Assembly: GCA_001800975.1 (NCBI GenBank)
Contig: MGWK01000053.1
Span: 1 to 64,000, forward strand
Length of the DNA stretch: 64,000 bases
Direction of reading: 5' to 3'
Source of the DNA: Flavobacteria bacterium RIFCSPLOWO2_12_FULL_35_11
Lineage (GTDB): Bacteria > Bacteroidota > Bacteroidia > Flavobacteriales > Flavobacteriaceae
Part shown: in pieces, positions 17,301-26,847 of the stretch
How the letters are laid out: every line of letters starts with the position of its first letter
Numbering within the stretch: position 1 is the first letter of the stretch
Position numbers and translations under genes: made by a program
Notes under the pieces: model-generated
Database searches by the model: none
What the model was told of the DNA's origin: nothing
The model's input: only the letters and a program-made list of their open reading frames with translations

Positions 17301-17485
17301 TAGAGATTTGCTTTATTTGGAACACCGGTTACGGCAGCACTTCTGCCGCCTCTAAACGGGCCAATATTTCGCCATTGAATTGAATTGTAAAATTCTTCAC
17401 TAAATTTGGATACTATTTTTTGTGCGTTACCTTTGTGTGCTGAAAGAAAAAACAAAAAGCCAAAAAATAAAATGTATTTTTTCAT
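14378..17485 (-). CDS. Secreted BNR/sortilin-like beta-propeller protein
   Basis: The 1035-residue protein has a signal peptide (MKKYILFFGFLFFLSAHKGNAQ). Residues about 35-720 form many repeats with BNR/Asp-box motifs such as TTDAGNTW, SVDAGKNW, SKDGGKTW, STDEGETW and TRDGGKNW, the pattern of VPS10/sortilin-like propellers. A beta-domain near 740-860 and a C-terminal helical, coiled-coil-like part (about 880-1035) follow. Such genes are often named glycosyl hydrolase in Bacteroidota, but no catalytic residues are evident. No type IX sorting domain is visible at the C terminus, so periplasmic or outer-membrane location is more likely. Confidence 0.88.
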   Translation of the reverse strand: MKKYILFFGFLFFLSAHKGNAQKIVSKFSEEFYNSIQWRNIGPFRGGRSAAVTGVPNKANLYYFGATGGGVWKTTDAGNTWSSISDGFFGGSVGAIAVSESDNNVIYVGNGEVTVRGNVSSGDGMWKSVDAGKNWEHVGLKNSRHIPRVRIHPKNPDIVFAAVLGDLYKSTEERGVYKSKDGGKTWKKVLFANADAGAVDLIIDPNNPRILYATTWNVRRTSYSLSSGGEGSAIWKSTDEGETWTNISTNEGLPKGIWGISGIAVSNVNSDIVWALIENNDGGVYKSIDAGKTWKLINSDRELRQRAWYYTRIYADTQDENTVYVLNVEYHQSKDGGKTFKSFEAPHGDHHDLWIAPEENQRMIIADDGGAQISFDAGENWSTYHNQPTGQFYRVVTDDHFPYRIYGAQQDNSTVRISHRTNGGTIEESDWESTAGSESAHIAVDPLNNDIVYGGSYGGLLTRVNHKTEETRVVNVWPDDPMGHGAEDMKYRFQWNYPIFFSPNNKKMLYAASNHLHATTNEGQSWEVISPDLTRNDPKTLGVSGGPITKDNTGVEYYGTIFTAVESPFEKNLIWTGSDDGLVHITRDGGKNWANVTPKKMPEWMMFNCIEVDPFTPGGAYIVGTRYKLGDYTPYIYKTEDYGKTWKLLTTGIASEHFTRALRADPKRKGLLYAGTENGMYLSFDDGNNWSSFQLNLPIVPITDLAIKNNNLIAATQGRSFWIIDDLTPFHQIDENLISKDFFIYKPMDSYRMGGSDRKSKTAGQNHPGGVLVNYYVKNVAENDTINLSVYENSGKLIKTFSTKPDDKKNEESLKVKNGANQFKWNMQYPEAEKIKGMILWWASLQGPKALPGTYKIQLSKNGKPVSEQNFSLLKDPRSSATTEDLQAQFDFIIEIQEKLSEIHKTLKNITKINEQINQLKASITDKEKNKEILDLADKIVKEMTIIENELYQTKSKSSQDPLNFPIKLNNKLAHLNSLSSIGDYKPTDQSVEFKKEIMQLIDVELAKIYAIFEDDVKKLNKKVKESDVELINLN

Positions 17486-17570
17486 AATGTTTGGTTGAAA
17501 TAATTTAAAATAAATTGAATCGTAAATCTATTAAAAATAATTTTATTTAAAGCCACTAATTTTACTTAGG

Positions 17571-18785
17571 ATGGAATCGTTGAAAATCAATAAAATCAAT
17601 AAAACTGTGAATGGAGATATTCAAATTACAGGATCAAAAAGTGAAACAAACCGATTGTTGATTTTACAGCAGTTTTACCCGAATTTAACGATTGAAAATT
17701 GCTCAAATTCAGATGATTCCGTTTTGATGCAAAAAGCATTGACAAGCAAAGCTGACGAAATAAATATTGGGCATGCCGGAACGGCGATGCGTTTTTTAAC
17801 GGCTTATTTTTCAGTAAAAGAAGGCAGTGAAATTGTGTTGACCGGTTCGCACAGAATGAAAGACAGGCCCATAAAAATTTTGGTTGAAGCCTTAACTTCG
17901 TTAGGCGCGAATATCCAATATTTAGAAAAAGAGGGTTTTCCGCCTTTAAAAATTTCAGGAAAAAAGCTGACAAAAGATTTTGTTGAAATTGAGGGAAATG
18001 TGAGCAGCCAATATGTTTCTGCATTGTTATTAATTGCGCCTACTTTAAAAAATGGATTGAAATTAAAATTTAAAGGCGAAGTCACTTCTGTTCCATACAT
18101 AAAAATGACGCTGCAATTGTTGGCTGAATTGGGCATTGAATATGTTTGGGAAGATAATTTAATTACCGTATTGCCAAAACCAACCATTGATTCAAAAACC
18201 GTAACTGTAGAATCCGATTGGAGTTCGGCTTCTTATTATTACAGTTTATGTGCGGTTAGCCCGAATTCCGAAATAACGCTGTCCTCTTACAAAAAAAACA
18301 GCTTGCAGGGCGATTCAGTTTTACCGGCTATTTATAAGAATTTAGGTGTTGAAACTATTTTTGAACATAATTCTATCAAATTAACAAACCAGCAACCAAC
18401 AACTTTAAACCAACAACTAAATTTAGACTTAATTAACGCTCCGGATATTGCCCAAACCATTGCCGTTACTTGTTTCGGTTTGGGAATCGGATGTTACTTA
18501 ACAGGGCTTCATACCTTAAAAATAAAGGAAACCGACAGGCTGGTAGCTTTGAAAAATGAGTTAGAAAAATTGGGCGGCGAAGTTATCTTGACCAATGAAA
18601 CGCTGCTTTTAAAACCTTCAGCCAAAATAAACGAAAACATAAGCATCGCAACTTATGATGACCACAGGATGGCCATGGCTTTTGCGCCTTTGGCTGTAAA
18701 AGTTGCCATTGAAATTGAAGATGCCGGCGTTGTTTCAAAATCTTATCCAACTTTTTGGGAAGATTTCGAACTTATTTGCCGTTAA
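17571..18785 (+). CDS. aroA: 3-phosphoshikimate 1-carboxyvinyltransferase (EPSP synthase)
   Basis: The 404-residue enzyme is slightly short for the family but complete: GSKSETNRLLIL at the start, GHAGTAMRFLTAYF, SSQYVSALLL, APDIAQTIAVTCFGLGI, IKETDRL and YDDHRMAMAFAPLA. It makes EPSP from shikimate-3-phosphate and PEP in aromatic amino acid synthesis. Around residues 273-286 a low-complexity LTNQQPTTLNQQLN segment lies between conserved blocks. Its DNA shares a 15-base word with an intergenic repeat at 29072. The gene is divergent from the propeller gene. Confidence 0.96.
   Translation: MESLKINKINKTVNGDIQITGSKSETNRLLILQQFYPNLTIENCSNSDDSVLMQKALTSKADEINIGHAGTAMRFLTAYFSVKEGSEIVLTGSHRMKDRPIKILVEALTSLGANIQYLEKEGFPPLKISGKKLTKDFVEIEGNVSSQYVSALLLIAPTLKNGLKLKFKGEVTSVPYIKMTLQLLAELGIEYVWEDNLITVLPKPTIDSKTVTVESDWSSASYYYSLCAVSPNSEITLSSYKKNSLQGDSVLPAIYKNLGVETIFEHNSIKLTNQQPTTLNQQLNLDLINAPDIAQTIAVTCFGLGIGCYLTGLHTLKIKETDRLVALKNELEKLGGEVILTNETLLLKPSAKINENISIATYDDHRMAMAFAPLAVKVAIEIEDAGVVSKSYPTFWEDFELICR
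18386..18428 (+). repeat. Low-complexity repeat inside aroA
   Basis: Two near-repeats of AACCAACAACT lie within the coding sequence. The 15-base word AAACCAACAACTAAA (18407-18421) recurs exactly at 29072-29086 in a non-coding interval, so an intergenic-type sequence appears to sit in an exposed loop of AroA. Confidence 0.6.
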
Positions 18786-18818
18786 TTGGCTGCAAAACAA
18801 ACTTTTATTTTAAAACAC

Positions 18819-18850
18819 TTGACAACGCCTATGCGGATGTTGTATATTTG
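18819..18850 (+). promoter_or_regulatory. Predicted queA promoter
   Basis: TTG at 18819-18821, a 21-base spacer and TATATTTG at 18843-18850 match the Bacteroidota consensus. The queA ATG is 23 bases downstream of the -7 box. Confidence 0.65.
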
Positions 18851-18873
18851 CGCTCATTCTATAAAATACATAC

Positions 18874-19923
18874 ATGAAATTATCAAAATTTAAGTTCGAT
18901 TTACCAGAAGATTTATTGGCAGAATATCCGGCAGAAAATAGGGATGAATCGAGATTAATGGTTTTGGACAGAAAAAAGAAGACCATTGAACACCATACTT
19001 TTAAAGAAATAATTAATTATTTTGATGAAGGAGATTTAATGATATTAAATAATACCAAGGTTTTCCCTGCCAGAATGTATGGTGAAAAGGAAAAAACCGG
19101 TGCGCGAATAGAGGTATTTTTATTGAGAGAATTAAACGCCGAAAGCAGGTTGTGGGACGTATTGGTTGATCCGGCCCGTAAAATAAGAATAGGCAACAAA
19201 TTATTTTTTGGCGATGACGAAAGCTTGGTTGCTGAGGTTATTGACAATACCACATCAAGAGGGCGGACGTTACGCTTTTTATATGATGGCACCTATGAAG
19301 AATTCAGAAAAAAATTGGAAGAATTAGGGGAAACGCCCTTACCAAAATATATTAAAAGAGCTGTTGAAAAGGATGACGAAGAGCGTTATCAAACAATTTA
19401 TGCGAAACATGAAGGCGCAATTGCCGCTCCAACAGCAGGATTGCATTTTTCCAAGCATTTAATGAAACGTTTGGAAATTAAAGGAATTGACTTTGCAGAA
19501 ATAACCTTGCATGTTGGCTTGGGAACTTTTAATCCTGTTGAAGTTGAGGATTTGTCTAAACATAAAATGGATTCTGAACGGTTAATTATTACTCAGGAAG
19601 CTGTAGATATTGTGAACAGAGCCATCGACAAAAAAAGAAGGGTATGTGCCGTGGGAACAACGGTAATGCGTGGTATTGAAAGTGCGGTTTCGTCTAACAA
19701 TCACTTAAATTCGTTTAATGGGTGGACAAATAAATTTGTTTTTCCTCCTTACGATTTTAGCATTGCCAATTGTATGGTCACAAATTTTCATACGCCAAAA
19801 TCTACTTTAATGATGATGGCTGCCGCTTTTGCCGGTTACGATTTTTTAATGGAAGCCTATGAAGAAGCTGTTAAAGAAAAGTATAAATTTTATTCGTACG
19901 GCGATGCGATGTTAATTATATAA
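18874..19923 (+). CDS. queA: tRNA preQ1(34) S-adenosylmethionine ribosyltransferase-isomerase
   Basis: The 349-residue protein starts with the typical [20 protein letters not shown] and carries [40 protein letters not shown] and [14 protein letters not shown]. It moves the ribosyl part of SAM to preQ1 in tRNA to give epoxyqueuosine. A promoter is close upstream and a clean terminator follows, so the gene is probably a single transcription unit. Confidence 0.97.
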   Translation: MKLSKFKFDLPEDLLAEYPAENRDESRLMVLDRKKKTIEHHTFKEIINYFDEGDLMILNNTKVFPARMYGEKEKTGARIEVFLLRELNAESRLWDVLVDPARKIRIGNKLFFGDDESLVAEVIDNTTSRGRTLRFLYDGTYEEFRKKLEELGETPLPKYIKRAVEKDDEERYQTIYAKHEGAIAAPTAGLHFSKHLMKRLEIKGIDFAEITLHVGLGTFNPVEVEDLSKHKMDSERLIITQEAVDIVNRAIDKKRRVCAVGTTVMRGIESAVSSNNHLNSFNGWTNKFVFPPYDFSIANCMVTNFHTPKSTLMMMAAAFAGYDFLMEAYEEAVKEKYKFYSYGDAMLII

Positions 19924-19950
19924 TTAAAAAACTATTTTTTTAATAATTAA

Positions 19951-19976
19951 ATTCCCGCAATCGCGGGAATCTTTTT
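19951..19976 (+). terminator. queA terminator
   Basis: An 8-bp perfect stem ATTCCCGC/GCGGGAAT with a 4-base loop (19951-19970) is followed by CTTTTT. Confidence 0.8.
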
Positions 19977-19992
19977 ATAAAGGTGATTCAAA

Positions 19993-21033
19993 ATGATTAA
20001 AAAAAAGGACATACGTGCTTTAACCAAAACCCAATTGCGCGATTTTTTTGTGGAAAAAGGGGACAAGGAGTTTAGGGGAAATCAGGTTTATGAATGGCTG
20101 TGGGTTAAAAGTGCGCATTCTTTTGAAGACATGACCAATATTTCAAAGGAAACGCGTCAAATGCTGGAAGAAAATTTTGTGATCAACCATATTGAAGTTG
20201 ACACGATGCAGCGCAGCGCAGACGGAACTGTAAAAAATGCCGTTCGTTTACACGACGGTTTAATTGTGGAGTCCGTTTTAATTCCAACCGAATCAAGAAC
20301 AACAGCCTGCGTATCAAGTCAGGTTGGGTGCAGTTTAGATTGCAGTTTTTGTGCTACGGCACAATTAAAAAAAATGCGAAACTTAAATCCTGATGAAATT
20401 TACGATCAGGTGGCTGCCATAAACAAAGAAAGTTTATTGTACTATAACCACAAATTGTCGAATATTGTTTTTATGGGAATGGGTGAACCATTGATGAATT
20501 ATAACAATGTTTTAAAGGCGATTGAGAAAATAACTTCAGAAGAAGGTTTGGGAATTTCGCCAAAACGAATTACGGTTTCCACTTCTGGCGTTCCAAAAAT
20601 GATCAAAAAATTGGCGGATGATGAAGTGAAATTTAATTTGGCAGTGAGTTTGCATTCGGCAATTGATGAGGTTCGAAATCAAATCATGCCTTTTACCAAA
20701 GATTTTCCTTTGCAGGATTTAAAGGAAGCATTGGAATACTGGTATGACAAAACAAACAATAGGGTTTCATTTGAGTATGTTGTTTGGGACGGAATTAACG
20801 ACACCAAAGAAGCAATAATGGCTTTGGTAAAATTTTGTAAATACGTGCCGTGTAAGGTAAATTTAATTGAATACAACCCAATTGGCGACCCTAATTTTAA
20901 ACAGGCAAAACCACAAGTTATTTCCGATTATATCAGCATTCTGGAAATGAACGACATTATTGTGAATGTGCGAAGAAGCAGGGGGAAAGACATAGATGCT
21001 GCCTGCGGGCAGTTGGCAAATAAAAAAAGCTAG
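19993..21033 (+). CDS. rlmN: 23S rRNA A2503 / tRNA A37 C2-methyltransferase (radical SAM)
   Basis: The 346-residue protein holds the radical-SAM cysteines at 113, 117 and 120 (CSLDCSFC), preceded by TTACVSSQVG. The methyl-carrying cysteine lies near residue 338 in DIDAACGQL. Other family marks include NIVFMGMGEPLMNY and VSTSGVP. It methylates adenine C2 in 23S rRNA and some tRNAs. The stop codon (TAG) is inside the stem of the terminator that follows. Confidence 0.97.
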   Translation: MIKKKDIRALTKTQLRDFFVEKGDKEFRGNQVYEWLWVKSAHSFEDMTNISKETRQMLEENFVINHIEVDTMQRSADGTVKNAVRLHDGLIVESVLIPTESRTTACVSSQVGCSLDCSFCATAQLKKMRNLNPDEIYDQVAAINKESLLYYNHKLSNIVFMGMGEPLMNYNNVLKAIEKITSEEGLGISPKRITVSTSGVPKMIKKLADDEVKFNLAVSLHSAIDEVRNQIMPFTKDFPLQDLKEALEYWYDKTNNRVSFEYVVWDGINDTKEAIMALVKFCKYVPCKVNLIEYNPIGDPNFKQAKPQVISDYISILEMNDIIVNVRRSRGKDIDAACGQLANKKS

Positions 21034-21054
21034 CGTTATCGCTAGCTTTTTTTA
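21021..21054. terminator. Bidirectional terminator between rlmN and infB
   Basis: A 15-bp stem (21021-21035 with 21040-21054, core GCTAGCG/CGCTAGC, loop TTAT) has A and T runs on both sides, so it can serve both convergent genes. It contains the rlmN stop codon. Confidence 0.88.
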
Positions 21055-21081
21055 TCCTTTATTTTAATAAGATTAAACTTA

Positions 21082-23952
21082 TTAGTTTCTTTTCAGTTTT
21101 TTCTTAACCTCAACTTCGTGGTAGGCTTCAATTAAATCACCTATTTCAATATCATTGAAGTTTTTAATTTGAAGTCCGCAATCGTATCCTTTTGAAACTT
21201 CTTTTGCATCATCTTTAAATCGTTTTAACGAACTTAAATCACCTGAATGCACTACTACGCCATCTCTAATAATTCTAATTTTAGAATTTCTTTGAATTTT
21301 ACCGCTCACTACCATACAACCTGCAATAGTTCCAATTTTAGAAATTTTGAAAACCTCCCTAATCTCAACATTACCGGTAATTTCTTCCTTCATTTCAGGA
21401 GATAACATTCCTTCCATCGCATCGCGTAAATCATTGATGGCATCATAGATAATTGAATATGTTCTGATGTCAATTTCTTCATTGTCGGCCAAAGTGCGCG
21501 CATTTCCTGAAGGTCTTACGTTAAATCCAATAATGATGGCATCGGATGCAGAAGCCAGCAATACATCAGATTCTGTAATGGCACCAACACCTCTATGGAT
21601 GATATTAACCTGAATTTCACCTGTAGAAAGTTTTTGGAATGAATCGGCTAATGCTTCAACAGAACCATCCACATCACCTTTTAAAATAATGTTTAATTCT
21701 TTAAAGTCGCCTAAGGCAATCCTTCTTCCAATTTCATCCAGTGTAATATGACGTTGTGTTCTTACAGATTGTTCACGTTGTAATTGAGAACGTTTTGAGG
21801 CAATTTGTTTTGCTTCTTTTTCATCTTCAAAAATGTAAAATTTATCCCCGGCTTGCGGAGCGCCATCTAAACCAAGTATTGAAACCGGTGTTGAAGGTCC
21901 TGCCGTTTTCATGGAATTTCCGCGTTCATCAAACATCGCTTTAATTTTACCGCTGTGTTTTCCGGCAAGCATATAATCGCCAATTTTCAATGTTCCGTCT
22001 TGAACCAATAATGTTGATACATATCCACGACCTTTATCCAATAAAGCTTCAACTACAGTACCAACAGCTCTTTTGTTCGGATTTGCCTTCAAATCTAACA
22101 TTTCAGCTTCTAGCAATACTTTTTCAAGCAATAATTCAACGTTCTGACCTGTTTTGGCTGAAATTTCTTGAGACTGGATTTTTCCTCCCCAATCTTCAAC
22201 CAATAAATTCATTTGTGAAAGTTGTTCTTTAATTTTTTCAGGATTCGCGTTTGGTTTGTCAATTTTATTGATGGCAAAAACAATTGGGACATTGGCTGCT
22301 TGCGCGTGGCTAATGGCTTCTTTGGTTTGTGGCATCACGTCATCATCAGCTGCAATAACAATAATTACCAAATCCGTAACTTGAGCTCCACGAGCACGCA
22401 TTGCCGTAAAGGCTTCGTGACCGGGCGTATCTAAAAATGCTATTTTTTGGCCGTTTTTTAAATTTACGCCATAAGCACCTATGTGCTGTGTAATTCCTCC
22501 AGATTCCCCTGCGATTACATTTTCTTCACGGATATAATCCAGTAAGGAAGTTTTTCCATGATCCACGTGTCCCATAACGGTAACAATTGGGGCTCTTGGT
22601 TTTAAACCTTCAATGTCATCTTCTTGTTCATGAATCGCTTCTTCAACTTCCGCTCCAACAAAGTCCAGGCTATAATCAAATTCTTCTGCGACGATGCTAA
22701 GTGTTTCTGCATCCAATCGTTGATTCATGGTTACCATTAATCCCAACGACATACAGGCTGAAATAACATTGGTAACGGGAATATCCATCATGGTGGCAAT
22801 TTCGCTTACCGTAACAAATTCCGATACTTTTAGTATTTTGCTTTCAGCTTCTTGTTGTTCGAAGTCTCTTTCAGATTGTATTCTGTGAATATCTCTTTTG
22901 TCTCTTCTGTGTTTTGCGCCTTTACCTTTTTTAGATTTACCTTGAAGTTTTTCTAAAGTCTCTCTAATTTGTTTTTGAACATCGGCTTCTGTTGGCTCTT
23001 CTTTTACCAAAGGTTTTCTGCCACGCACTATTGCCGCAGGTTTGTTGGCTCCTTTGTTTTGGGAAAGAATTGGTTGTTTTTTAACACCGGTTATTGGTGC
23101 TATGGGCATTTTCTTTACAATCCTTCTGCGTTTCTTTTTATTTGCTTCGCTGTCTTCTTTTTTAACAGCCAGCTCAGGTTTTTTCTTTTTAGGACGTTCA
23201 AACTGTTTTAAATCAATTTTTTCCCCAATAATTTTCGGACCCTCTAATTTTGAATATACAGTTTCTATGGTCTGAGATTCTATGATTTCAGCTTCTGTAG
23301 GCTCCTTTTTCTCTTCAATTATTTCAGGTTCTTGCTTTTCAACTTCCAGCGGTTGCGCAACTTTCTTCAGAATAGGTTTTTTATGAACCTTAACAGATTG
23401 TTCTTCGGCTTTTACAGCTTCTATGGGTGTTTCAACAGGTTTTTCTTTAATCTCAGTTTTAACTTTTGGCGATTCTTCTTTAACTGCTTCAACAGGTTTT
23501 GGCTGTTCAACAATTATTTTAGGTTTTTCTTCAACAATTACCTTTGGAGCTTCTTCAACAACAGCAACCGGTTTTTTTTCAATTTCTGCCTCTTTTGGCT
23601 CAATTTCAATTTTACCGACCGTTTTAATCTCTAATTTTTCAGCTTTGGCTTTAATAACAACTTTTTTGGCTTCTTCTTCAAGTCGATGTTTCTCAACCAA
23701 CTCTTCATGAGCGATTCTTAAGGTTTCTTTTTCTTTCCTTTTCTCCTCGCTTACCTCTTTTGAAGCTGCTTTTTTACTTCTGTCTGTCTGAAAACCATCC
23801 AACAATATTTCATACTCTTCATCAGATATTTTTGTTGTAGGTCTTGCTTCAATTTCAAAACCTTTAGTTGCTAAATGCTCAACAGCTCTATCTAACGAGA
23901 TATTCAATTCCCGTAATACTTTGTTCAGTCTTAATGTTTTGTCTTCAGCCAT
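21082..23952 (-). CDS. infB: Translation initiation factor IF-2
   Basis: The 956-residue protein has a long charged N-terminal region rich in Lys, Glu, Pro and Val (about residues 60-350), typical of Bacteroidota IF-2. The IF2_N domain follows near 375-440, and the GTPase domain starts with GHVDHGKTS near residue 457, then DTPGHEAF and NKIDKPNAN. Domains II, III and IV run to the C terminus. It brings initiator tRNA to the 30S subunit. It lies 41 bases downstream of nusA in the rimP-nusA-infB operon. Confidence 0.98.
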   Translation of the reverse strand: MAEDKTLRLNKVLRELNISLDRAVEHLATKGFEIEARPTTKISDEEYEILLDGFQTDRSKKAASKEVSEEKRKEKETLRIAHEELVEKHRLEEEAKKVVIKAKAEKLEIKTVGKIEIEPKEAEIEKKPVAVVEEAPKVIVEEKPKIIVEQPKPVEAVKEESPKVKTEIKEKPVETPIEAVKAEEQSVKVHKKPILKKVAQPLEVEKQEPEIIEEKKEPTEAEIIESQTIETVYSKLEGPKIIGEKIDLKQFERPKKKKPELAVKKEDSEANKKKRRRIVKKMPIAPITGVKKQPILSQNKGANKPAAIVRGRKPLVKEEPTEADVQKQIRETLEKLQGKSKKGKGAKHRRDKRDIHRIQSERDFEQQEAESKILKVSEFVTVSEIATMMDIPVTNVISACMSLGLMVTMNQRLDAETLSIVAEEFDYSLDFVGAEVEEAIHEQEDDIEGLKPRAPIVTVMGHVDHGKTSLLDYIREENVIAGESGGITQHIGAYGVNLKNGQKIAFLDTPGHEAFTAMRARGAQVTDLVIIVIAADDDVMPQTKEAISHAQAANVPIVFAINKIDKPNANPEKIKEQLSQMNLLVEDWGGKIQSQEISAKTGQNVELLLEKVLLEAEMLDLKANPNKRAVGTVVEALLDKGRGYVSTLLVQDGTLKIGDYMLAGKHSGKIKAMFDERGNSMKTAGPSTPVSILGLDGAPQAGDKFYIFEDEKEAKQIASKRSQLQREQSVRTQRHITLDEIGRRIALGDFKELNIILKGDVDGSVEALADSFQKLSTGEIQVNIIHRGVGAITESDVLLASASDAIIIGFNVRPSGNARTLADNEEIDIRTYSIIYDAINDLRDAMEGMLSPEMKEEITGNVEIREVFKISKIGTIAGCMVVSGKIQRNSKIRIIRDGVVVHSGDLSSLKRFKDDAKEVSKGYDCGLQIKNFNDIEIGDLIEAYHEVEVKKKLKRN

Positions 23953-23993
23953 ACAATGTTTATTTTTGCCAATTTGTGTTGAATAATTAAAGA

Positions 23994-25253
23994 TTAATCT
24001 TTAAACTCTTCTCTTAATATTTTTTGAACCTCTAAAATGGTTTCTTCTTCTAAATCGGTTCTGCTTACTAGTTCATTGATGTCTTTTTCCAAGACGCTTC
24101 TTGCAGTGTCTAAACCAATATTTTTAAATTCCTGAATGATCCATCCTTCAATTTCATCAGAAAATTCTGTCAATTCAACATCGTCTTCCGCTTCAACACC
24201 TTCACGTTGCACATCTAACTCATAACCTGTTAATTGTGAGGCCAAACGAATGTTCACCCCATTTTTTCCAATTGCTTTCGATACTTCTTCAGGCAATAAA
24301 TACACATCAACCCTGCCTTTTTTTCCATCTTCCCTGCCTTCTTCTTCATGAATTTTCATGGAAACTACTTTTGCTGGGCTCAACGCTCTTGCAATGTAAA
24401 GTTGTGTGTTTTTTGTGTAATTAATCACGTCTATATTTTCATTACCCAATTCACGAACGATACCGTGAATACGAGATCCCTTCATCCCTACACAAGCACC
24501 AACCGGGTCAATTCTGTCGTCATAGGAATCTACGGCTACTTTTGCTTTTTCGCCTGGAATTCTTGCAACGCCTTCAATAGTGATGAGTCCGTCAAAAACT
24601 TCCGGAATTTCTTGTTCAAATAATTTCACCAAAAATTCAGGTGCCGTTCTTGATAAAATAATTACGGGTTTGTTGCCTCGCAATTCTACGGATTTAATGA
24701 TTCCGCGAACGTTATCTCCTTTTCTGAAGTAATCTGAACGAATTTGTTCGTTTTTTGGCAATATAATTTCGTTGCCGTCGTCATCTAACAATATAATTGC
24801 ATTGTGACGAATGTGGTGAACTTCAGCAGTGTAAATATCGCCTTCTAACGCTTTAAACTGTTTAAAAGTATTTGTGCTGTCGTGTTCGTGTATTTTTGAA
24901 ATAAGGTTTTGGCGCAAGGCTAAAATGGCTCTTCTTCCAAGGTCAATTAACTTAACTTCTTCCGATACGTCTTCACCGATTTCAAAATCCGGTTCAATTT
25001 TTCGGGCTTCGGAAAGTTCAATTTCTTCATTGTCATCTTCCGACATTCCATCAGCGACCACAACACGATTTCTCCAAATTTCTAAATCGCCTTTATCCGG
25101 ATTTATAATAATATCAAAATTATCATCAGATCCGAATTTTCTTTTTAAAGCAGCTCTAAAAACCTCTTCAAGTATAGCCATAAGCGTTACCCTATCAATA
25201 TTTTTATCTCCCTTGAAATCTGAAAACGACTCAATTAATGCTAAATTTTCCAT
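23994..25253 (-). CDS. nusA: Transcription termination/antitermination factor NusA
   Basis: The 419-residue protein has the N-terminal RNA polymerase-binding domain ([18 protein letters not shown]), an S1 domain (about 130-200), and KH domains (about 210-345, with [14 protein letters not shown] and [13 protein letters not shown]). It ends with a roughly 70-residue acidic tail rather than the two long repeats of E. coli NusA. It binds RNA polymerase and modulates pausing and termination. It sits 12 bases downstream of rimP. The family often regulates its own operon, relevant to the hairpin ahead of rimP. Confidence 0.97.
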   Translation of the reverse strand: MENLALIESFSDFKGDKNIDRVTLMAILEEVFRAALKRKFGSDDNFDIIINPDKGDLEIWRNRVVVADGMSEDDNEEIELSEARKIEPDFEIGEDVSEEVKLIDLGRRAILALRQNLISKIHEHDSTNTFKQFKALEGDIYTAEVHHIRHNAIILLDDDGNEIILPKNEQIRSDYFRKGDNVRGIIKSVELRGNKPVIILSRTAPEFLVKLFEQEIPEVFDGLITIEGVARIPGEKAKVAVDSYDDRIDPVGACVGMKGSRIHGIVRELGNENIDVINYTKNTQLYIARALSPAKVVSMKIHEEEGREDGKKGRVDVYLLPEEVSKAIGKNGVNIRLASQLTGYELDVQREGVEAEDDVELTEFSDEIEGWIIQEFKNIGLDTARSVLEKDINELVSRTDLEEETILEVQKILREEFKD

Positions 25254-25265
25254 GCCCTCTCTTAA

Positions 25266-25733
25266 TTAAAATATTATTTTCACTTTTGCCTCTAAAATAT
25301 TGCTGAATGGGATGGTTGAATTTTTAGAAACCGTAATTTTTCCTTTCCCTAAAGGTTTTGGTTCACGGGTTTTCCATTCTAATTCAATCTCATTGTCAGT
25401 AACATTTTTAAGCACACCTTCAATCGTGGTGTTGTCTTTTAACTTTAAGGTTAAAACCCTATTGATATTTTTTTTATACTGCCGATTAACTTTTAAAGGA
25501 TTTGCAATATCAGGTGAAGCAACTTCAAGAGAAAAATCTTCTATTTCCCTGTCCAAATTATGCTCAATTCCTCGGCTAATTCTAATGCATTCTTTTAAAG
25601 TTACGCCATGATCGCCATCAACTTCAACGGAAATCTTATTTTCCGGCAAAAATTTTAAGTCTATCAAAAACAACTCTGGGTTTTCTTCGATAGCTTCTTT
25701 TACCAAATTTATGACTTTTTCTTTTTGTATCAT
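25266..25733 (-). CDS. rimP: Ribosome maturation factor RimP
   Basis: The 155-residue protein matches RimP in length and order: an N-terminal alpha/beta domain with LKFLPENKISVEVDGDHGV, then ISRGIEHNLD and LEVASPDIANPLKV, and a C-terminal SH3-like domain (LTLKLKDNTTIEGVL). It helps mature the 30S subunit. It is the first gene of the rimP-nusA-infB operon. A terminator-like hairpin ends 10 bases before its ATG. Confidence 0.96.
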   Translation of the reverse strand: MIQKEKVINLVKEAIEENPELFLIDLKFLPENKISVEVDGDHGVTLKECIRISRGIEHNLDREIEDFSLEVASPDIANPLKVNRQYKKNINRVLTLKLKDNTTIEGVLKNVTDNEIELEWKTREPKPLGKGKITVSKNSTIPFSNILEAKVKIIF

Positions 25734-25743
25734 ACTATAAAAA

Positions 25744-25763
25744 GAGGGGACTTATGTCCCCTC
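25744..25763 (-). promoter_or_regulatory. Terminator-like leader hairpin ahead of rimP
   Basis: A perfect 8-bp GC-rich stem (GAGGGGAC/GTCCCCTC, 4-base loop) is followed on the minus strand by TTTTTATAGT and the rimP ATG. No minus-strand gene lies upstream to need a terminator, and a TATATTTG -7 box (25799-25792) sits about 30 bases before the hairpin. It is thus inside the rimP leader and could attenuate the operon or block ribosome access. Confidence 0.6.
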
Positions 25764-25791
25764 CTAGTCCTTTATCTGTTCTAATTCCGTG

Positions 25792-25799
25792 CAAATATA
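25792..25799 (-). promoter_or_regulatory. Possible rimP operon promoter -7 box
   Basis: TATATTTG on the minus strand fits TAnnTTTG. No good TTTG -33 box is seen at the right distance, so this is a partial match only. Confidence 0.4.
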
Positions 25800-25892
25800 C
25801 TAAGATTTTTTTAAATGATAAAAATTCATGTTTATTTTTAATTTAAAATTATTAACTTAGCATTAGGATAATAAACTATACAACAAATTTTT

Positions 25893-26723
25893 ATGAGAAG
25901 TATTCTAGTCCCTATTGATTTTTCTGAACAAGCAAAATATGCAGCAAAAGTGGCGTCTGATATTGCCAGACTCACAAATTCTAAAATATTTTTGTTGCAC
26001 ATGCTTGAACTTCCCACAGGTATTATAGACCCGGCAGGCTATGGTTCTTCCAATAATACGCCTTCAGCAATGTTGTTTTTGAAAAGAGCTCATGAAAAGT
26101 TTGAGGAATTTAAAAAATTGCCTTTTTTGGAAGGTATTGAGATGGAAGATTCGGTATTGTTTCACAAAGCATATGATGGAATCATTGATGAAAGTAAAAA
26201 GCAAAACGCCGATTTAATTGTCATGGGTTCGAAAGGAACTTCTGGACTTGAAGAAATGTTGGTGGGCTCTAATACTGAAAAAGTAGTAAGAAATTCGGAT
26301 GTTCCCGTGCTTGTTATTAAACAGGAGATTGATAAGTTTAAAATTGACAATATTGTTTTTGCTTCTAATTTTAGCTTTGACCACAGGAAAGCATTTCAAA
26401 AAATACTGGATTTTGCTTCGCTATTTAACGCGCGACTACATTTGCTTAAAATAAATACGATTCATAATTTCGAAACCACCAAAGAATCAAGTGATGCAAT
26501 CAGAGGCTTCATAAATGATTTCGACCTAGGAGATTATACCTTAAATATATATAATGATGTTTCTGTGGAAGCCGGAATTTTAAATTTCTCTAAAGTGATT
26601 GATGCAGATGCCATATTATTAAACACCAGTGGCAGAAGAGGTTTGGCTCATTTATTTAATGGAAGTATTGGAGAAGATTTGGCAAATCATGCAAAATTGC
26701 CTGTGATTACTTTTAAATTGTAA
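25893..26723 (+). CDS. Universal stress protein, two USP domains
   Basis: The 276-residue protein is a tandem UspA. Domain 1 (about 1-148) starts MRSILVPIDFSEQAKYAAKVA and has the ATP-binding type motif MGSKGTSGLEEMLVGSNTEK. Domain 2 (about 150-276) is more diverged and ends GRRGLAHLFNGSIGEDLANH. It is cytoplasmic and likely linked to stress survival, with no defined substrate. It is divergent from the rimP operon and followed by a terminator. Confidence 0.92.
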   Translation: MRSILVPIDFSEQAKYAAKVASDIARLTNSKIFLLHMLELPTGIIDPAGYGSSNNTPSAMLFLKRAHEKFEEFKKLPFLEGIEMEDSVLFHKAYDGIIDESKKQNADLIVMGSKGTSGLEEMLVGSNTEKVVRNSDVPVLVIKQEIDKFKIDNIVFASNFSFDHRKAFQKILDFASLFNARLHLLKINTIHNFETTKESSDAIRGFINDFDLGDYTLNIYNDVSVEAGILNFSKVIDADAILLNTSGRRGLAHLFNGSIGEDLANHAKLPVITFKL

Positions 26724-26790
26724 CGTAAAATTCGCGATTTTCTTTATTTCACGGATTTTAAAGTATAATAACTATTTAATTTAATTTTTT

Positions 26791-26824
26791 AATTGGCTCA
26801 TTATCTGATGGGCCAATTTTTTGT
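26791..26824 (+). terminator. Terminator after the universal stress protein gene
   Basis: Arms 26791-26800 and 26809-26818 (AATTGGCTCA with TGGGCCAATT) pair over 10 bases with one G-U and an 8-base loop, followed by a T run. Confidence 0.75.
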
Positions 26825-26847
26825 CTTTTTTCTCTATGTCTATTTGA

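Noticed and set aside
23332-23710. Overlapping plus-strand ORFs opposite the charged region of infB
   Set aside because: They are Phe/Asn- or Ser/Thr-rich mirror images of the Lys/Glu/Pro-rich IF-2 linker; no start signals or domains.
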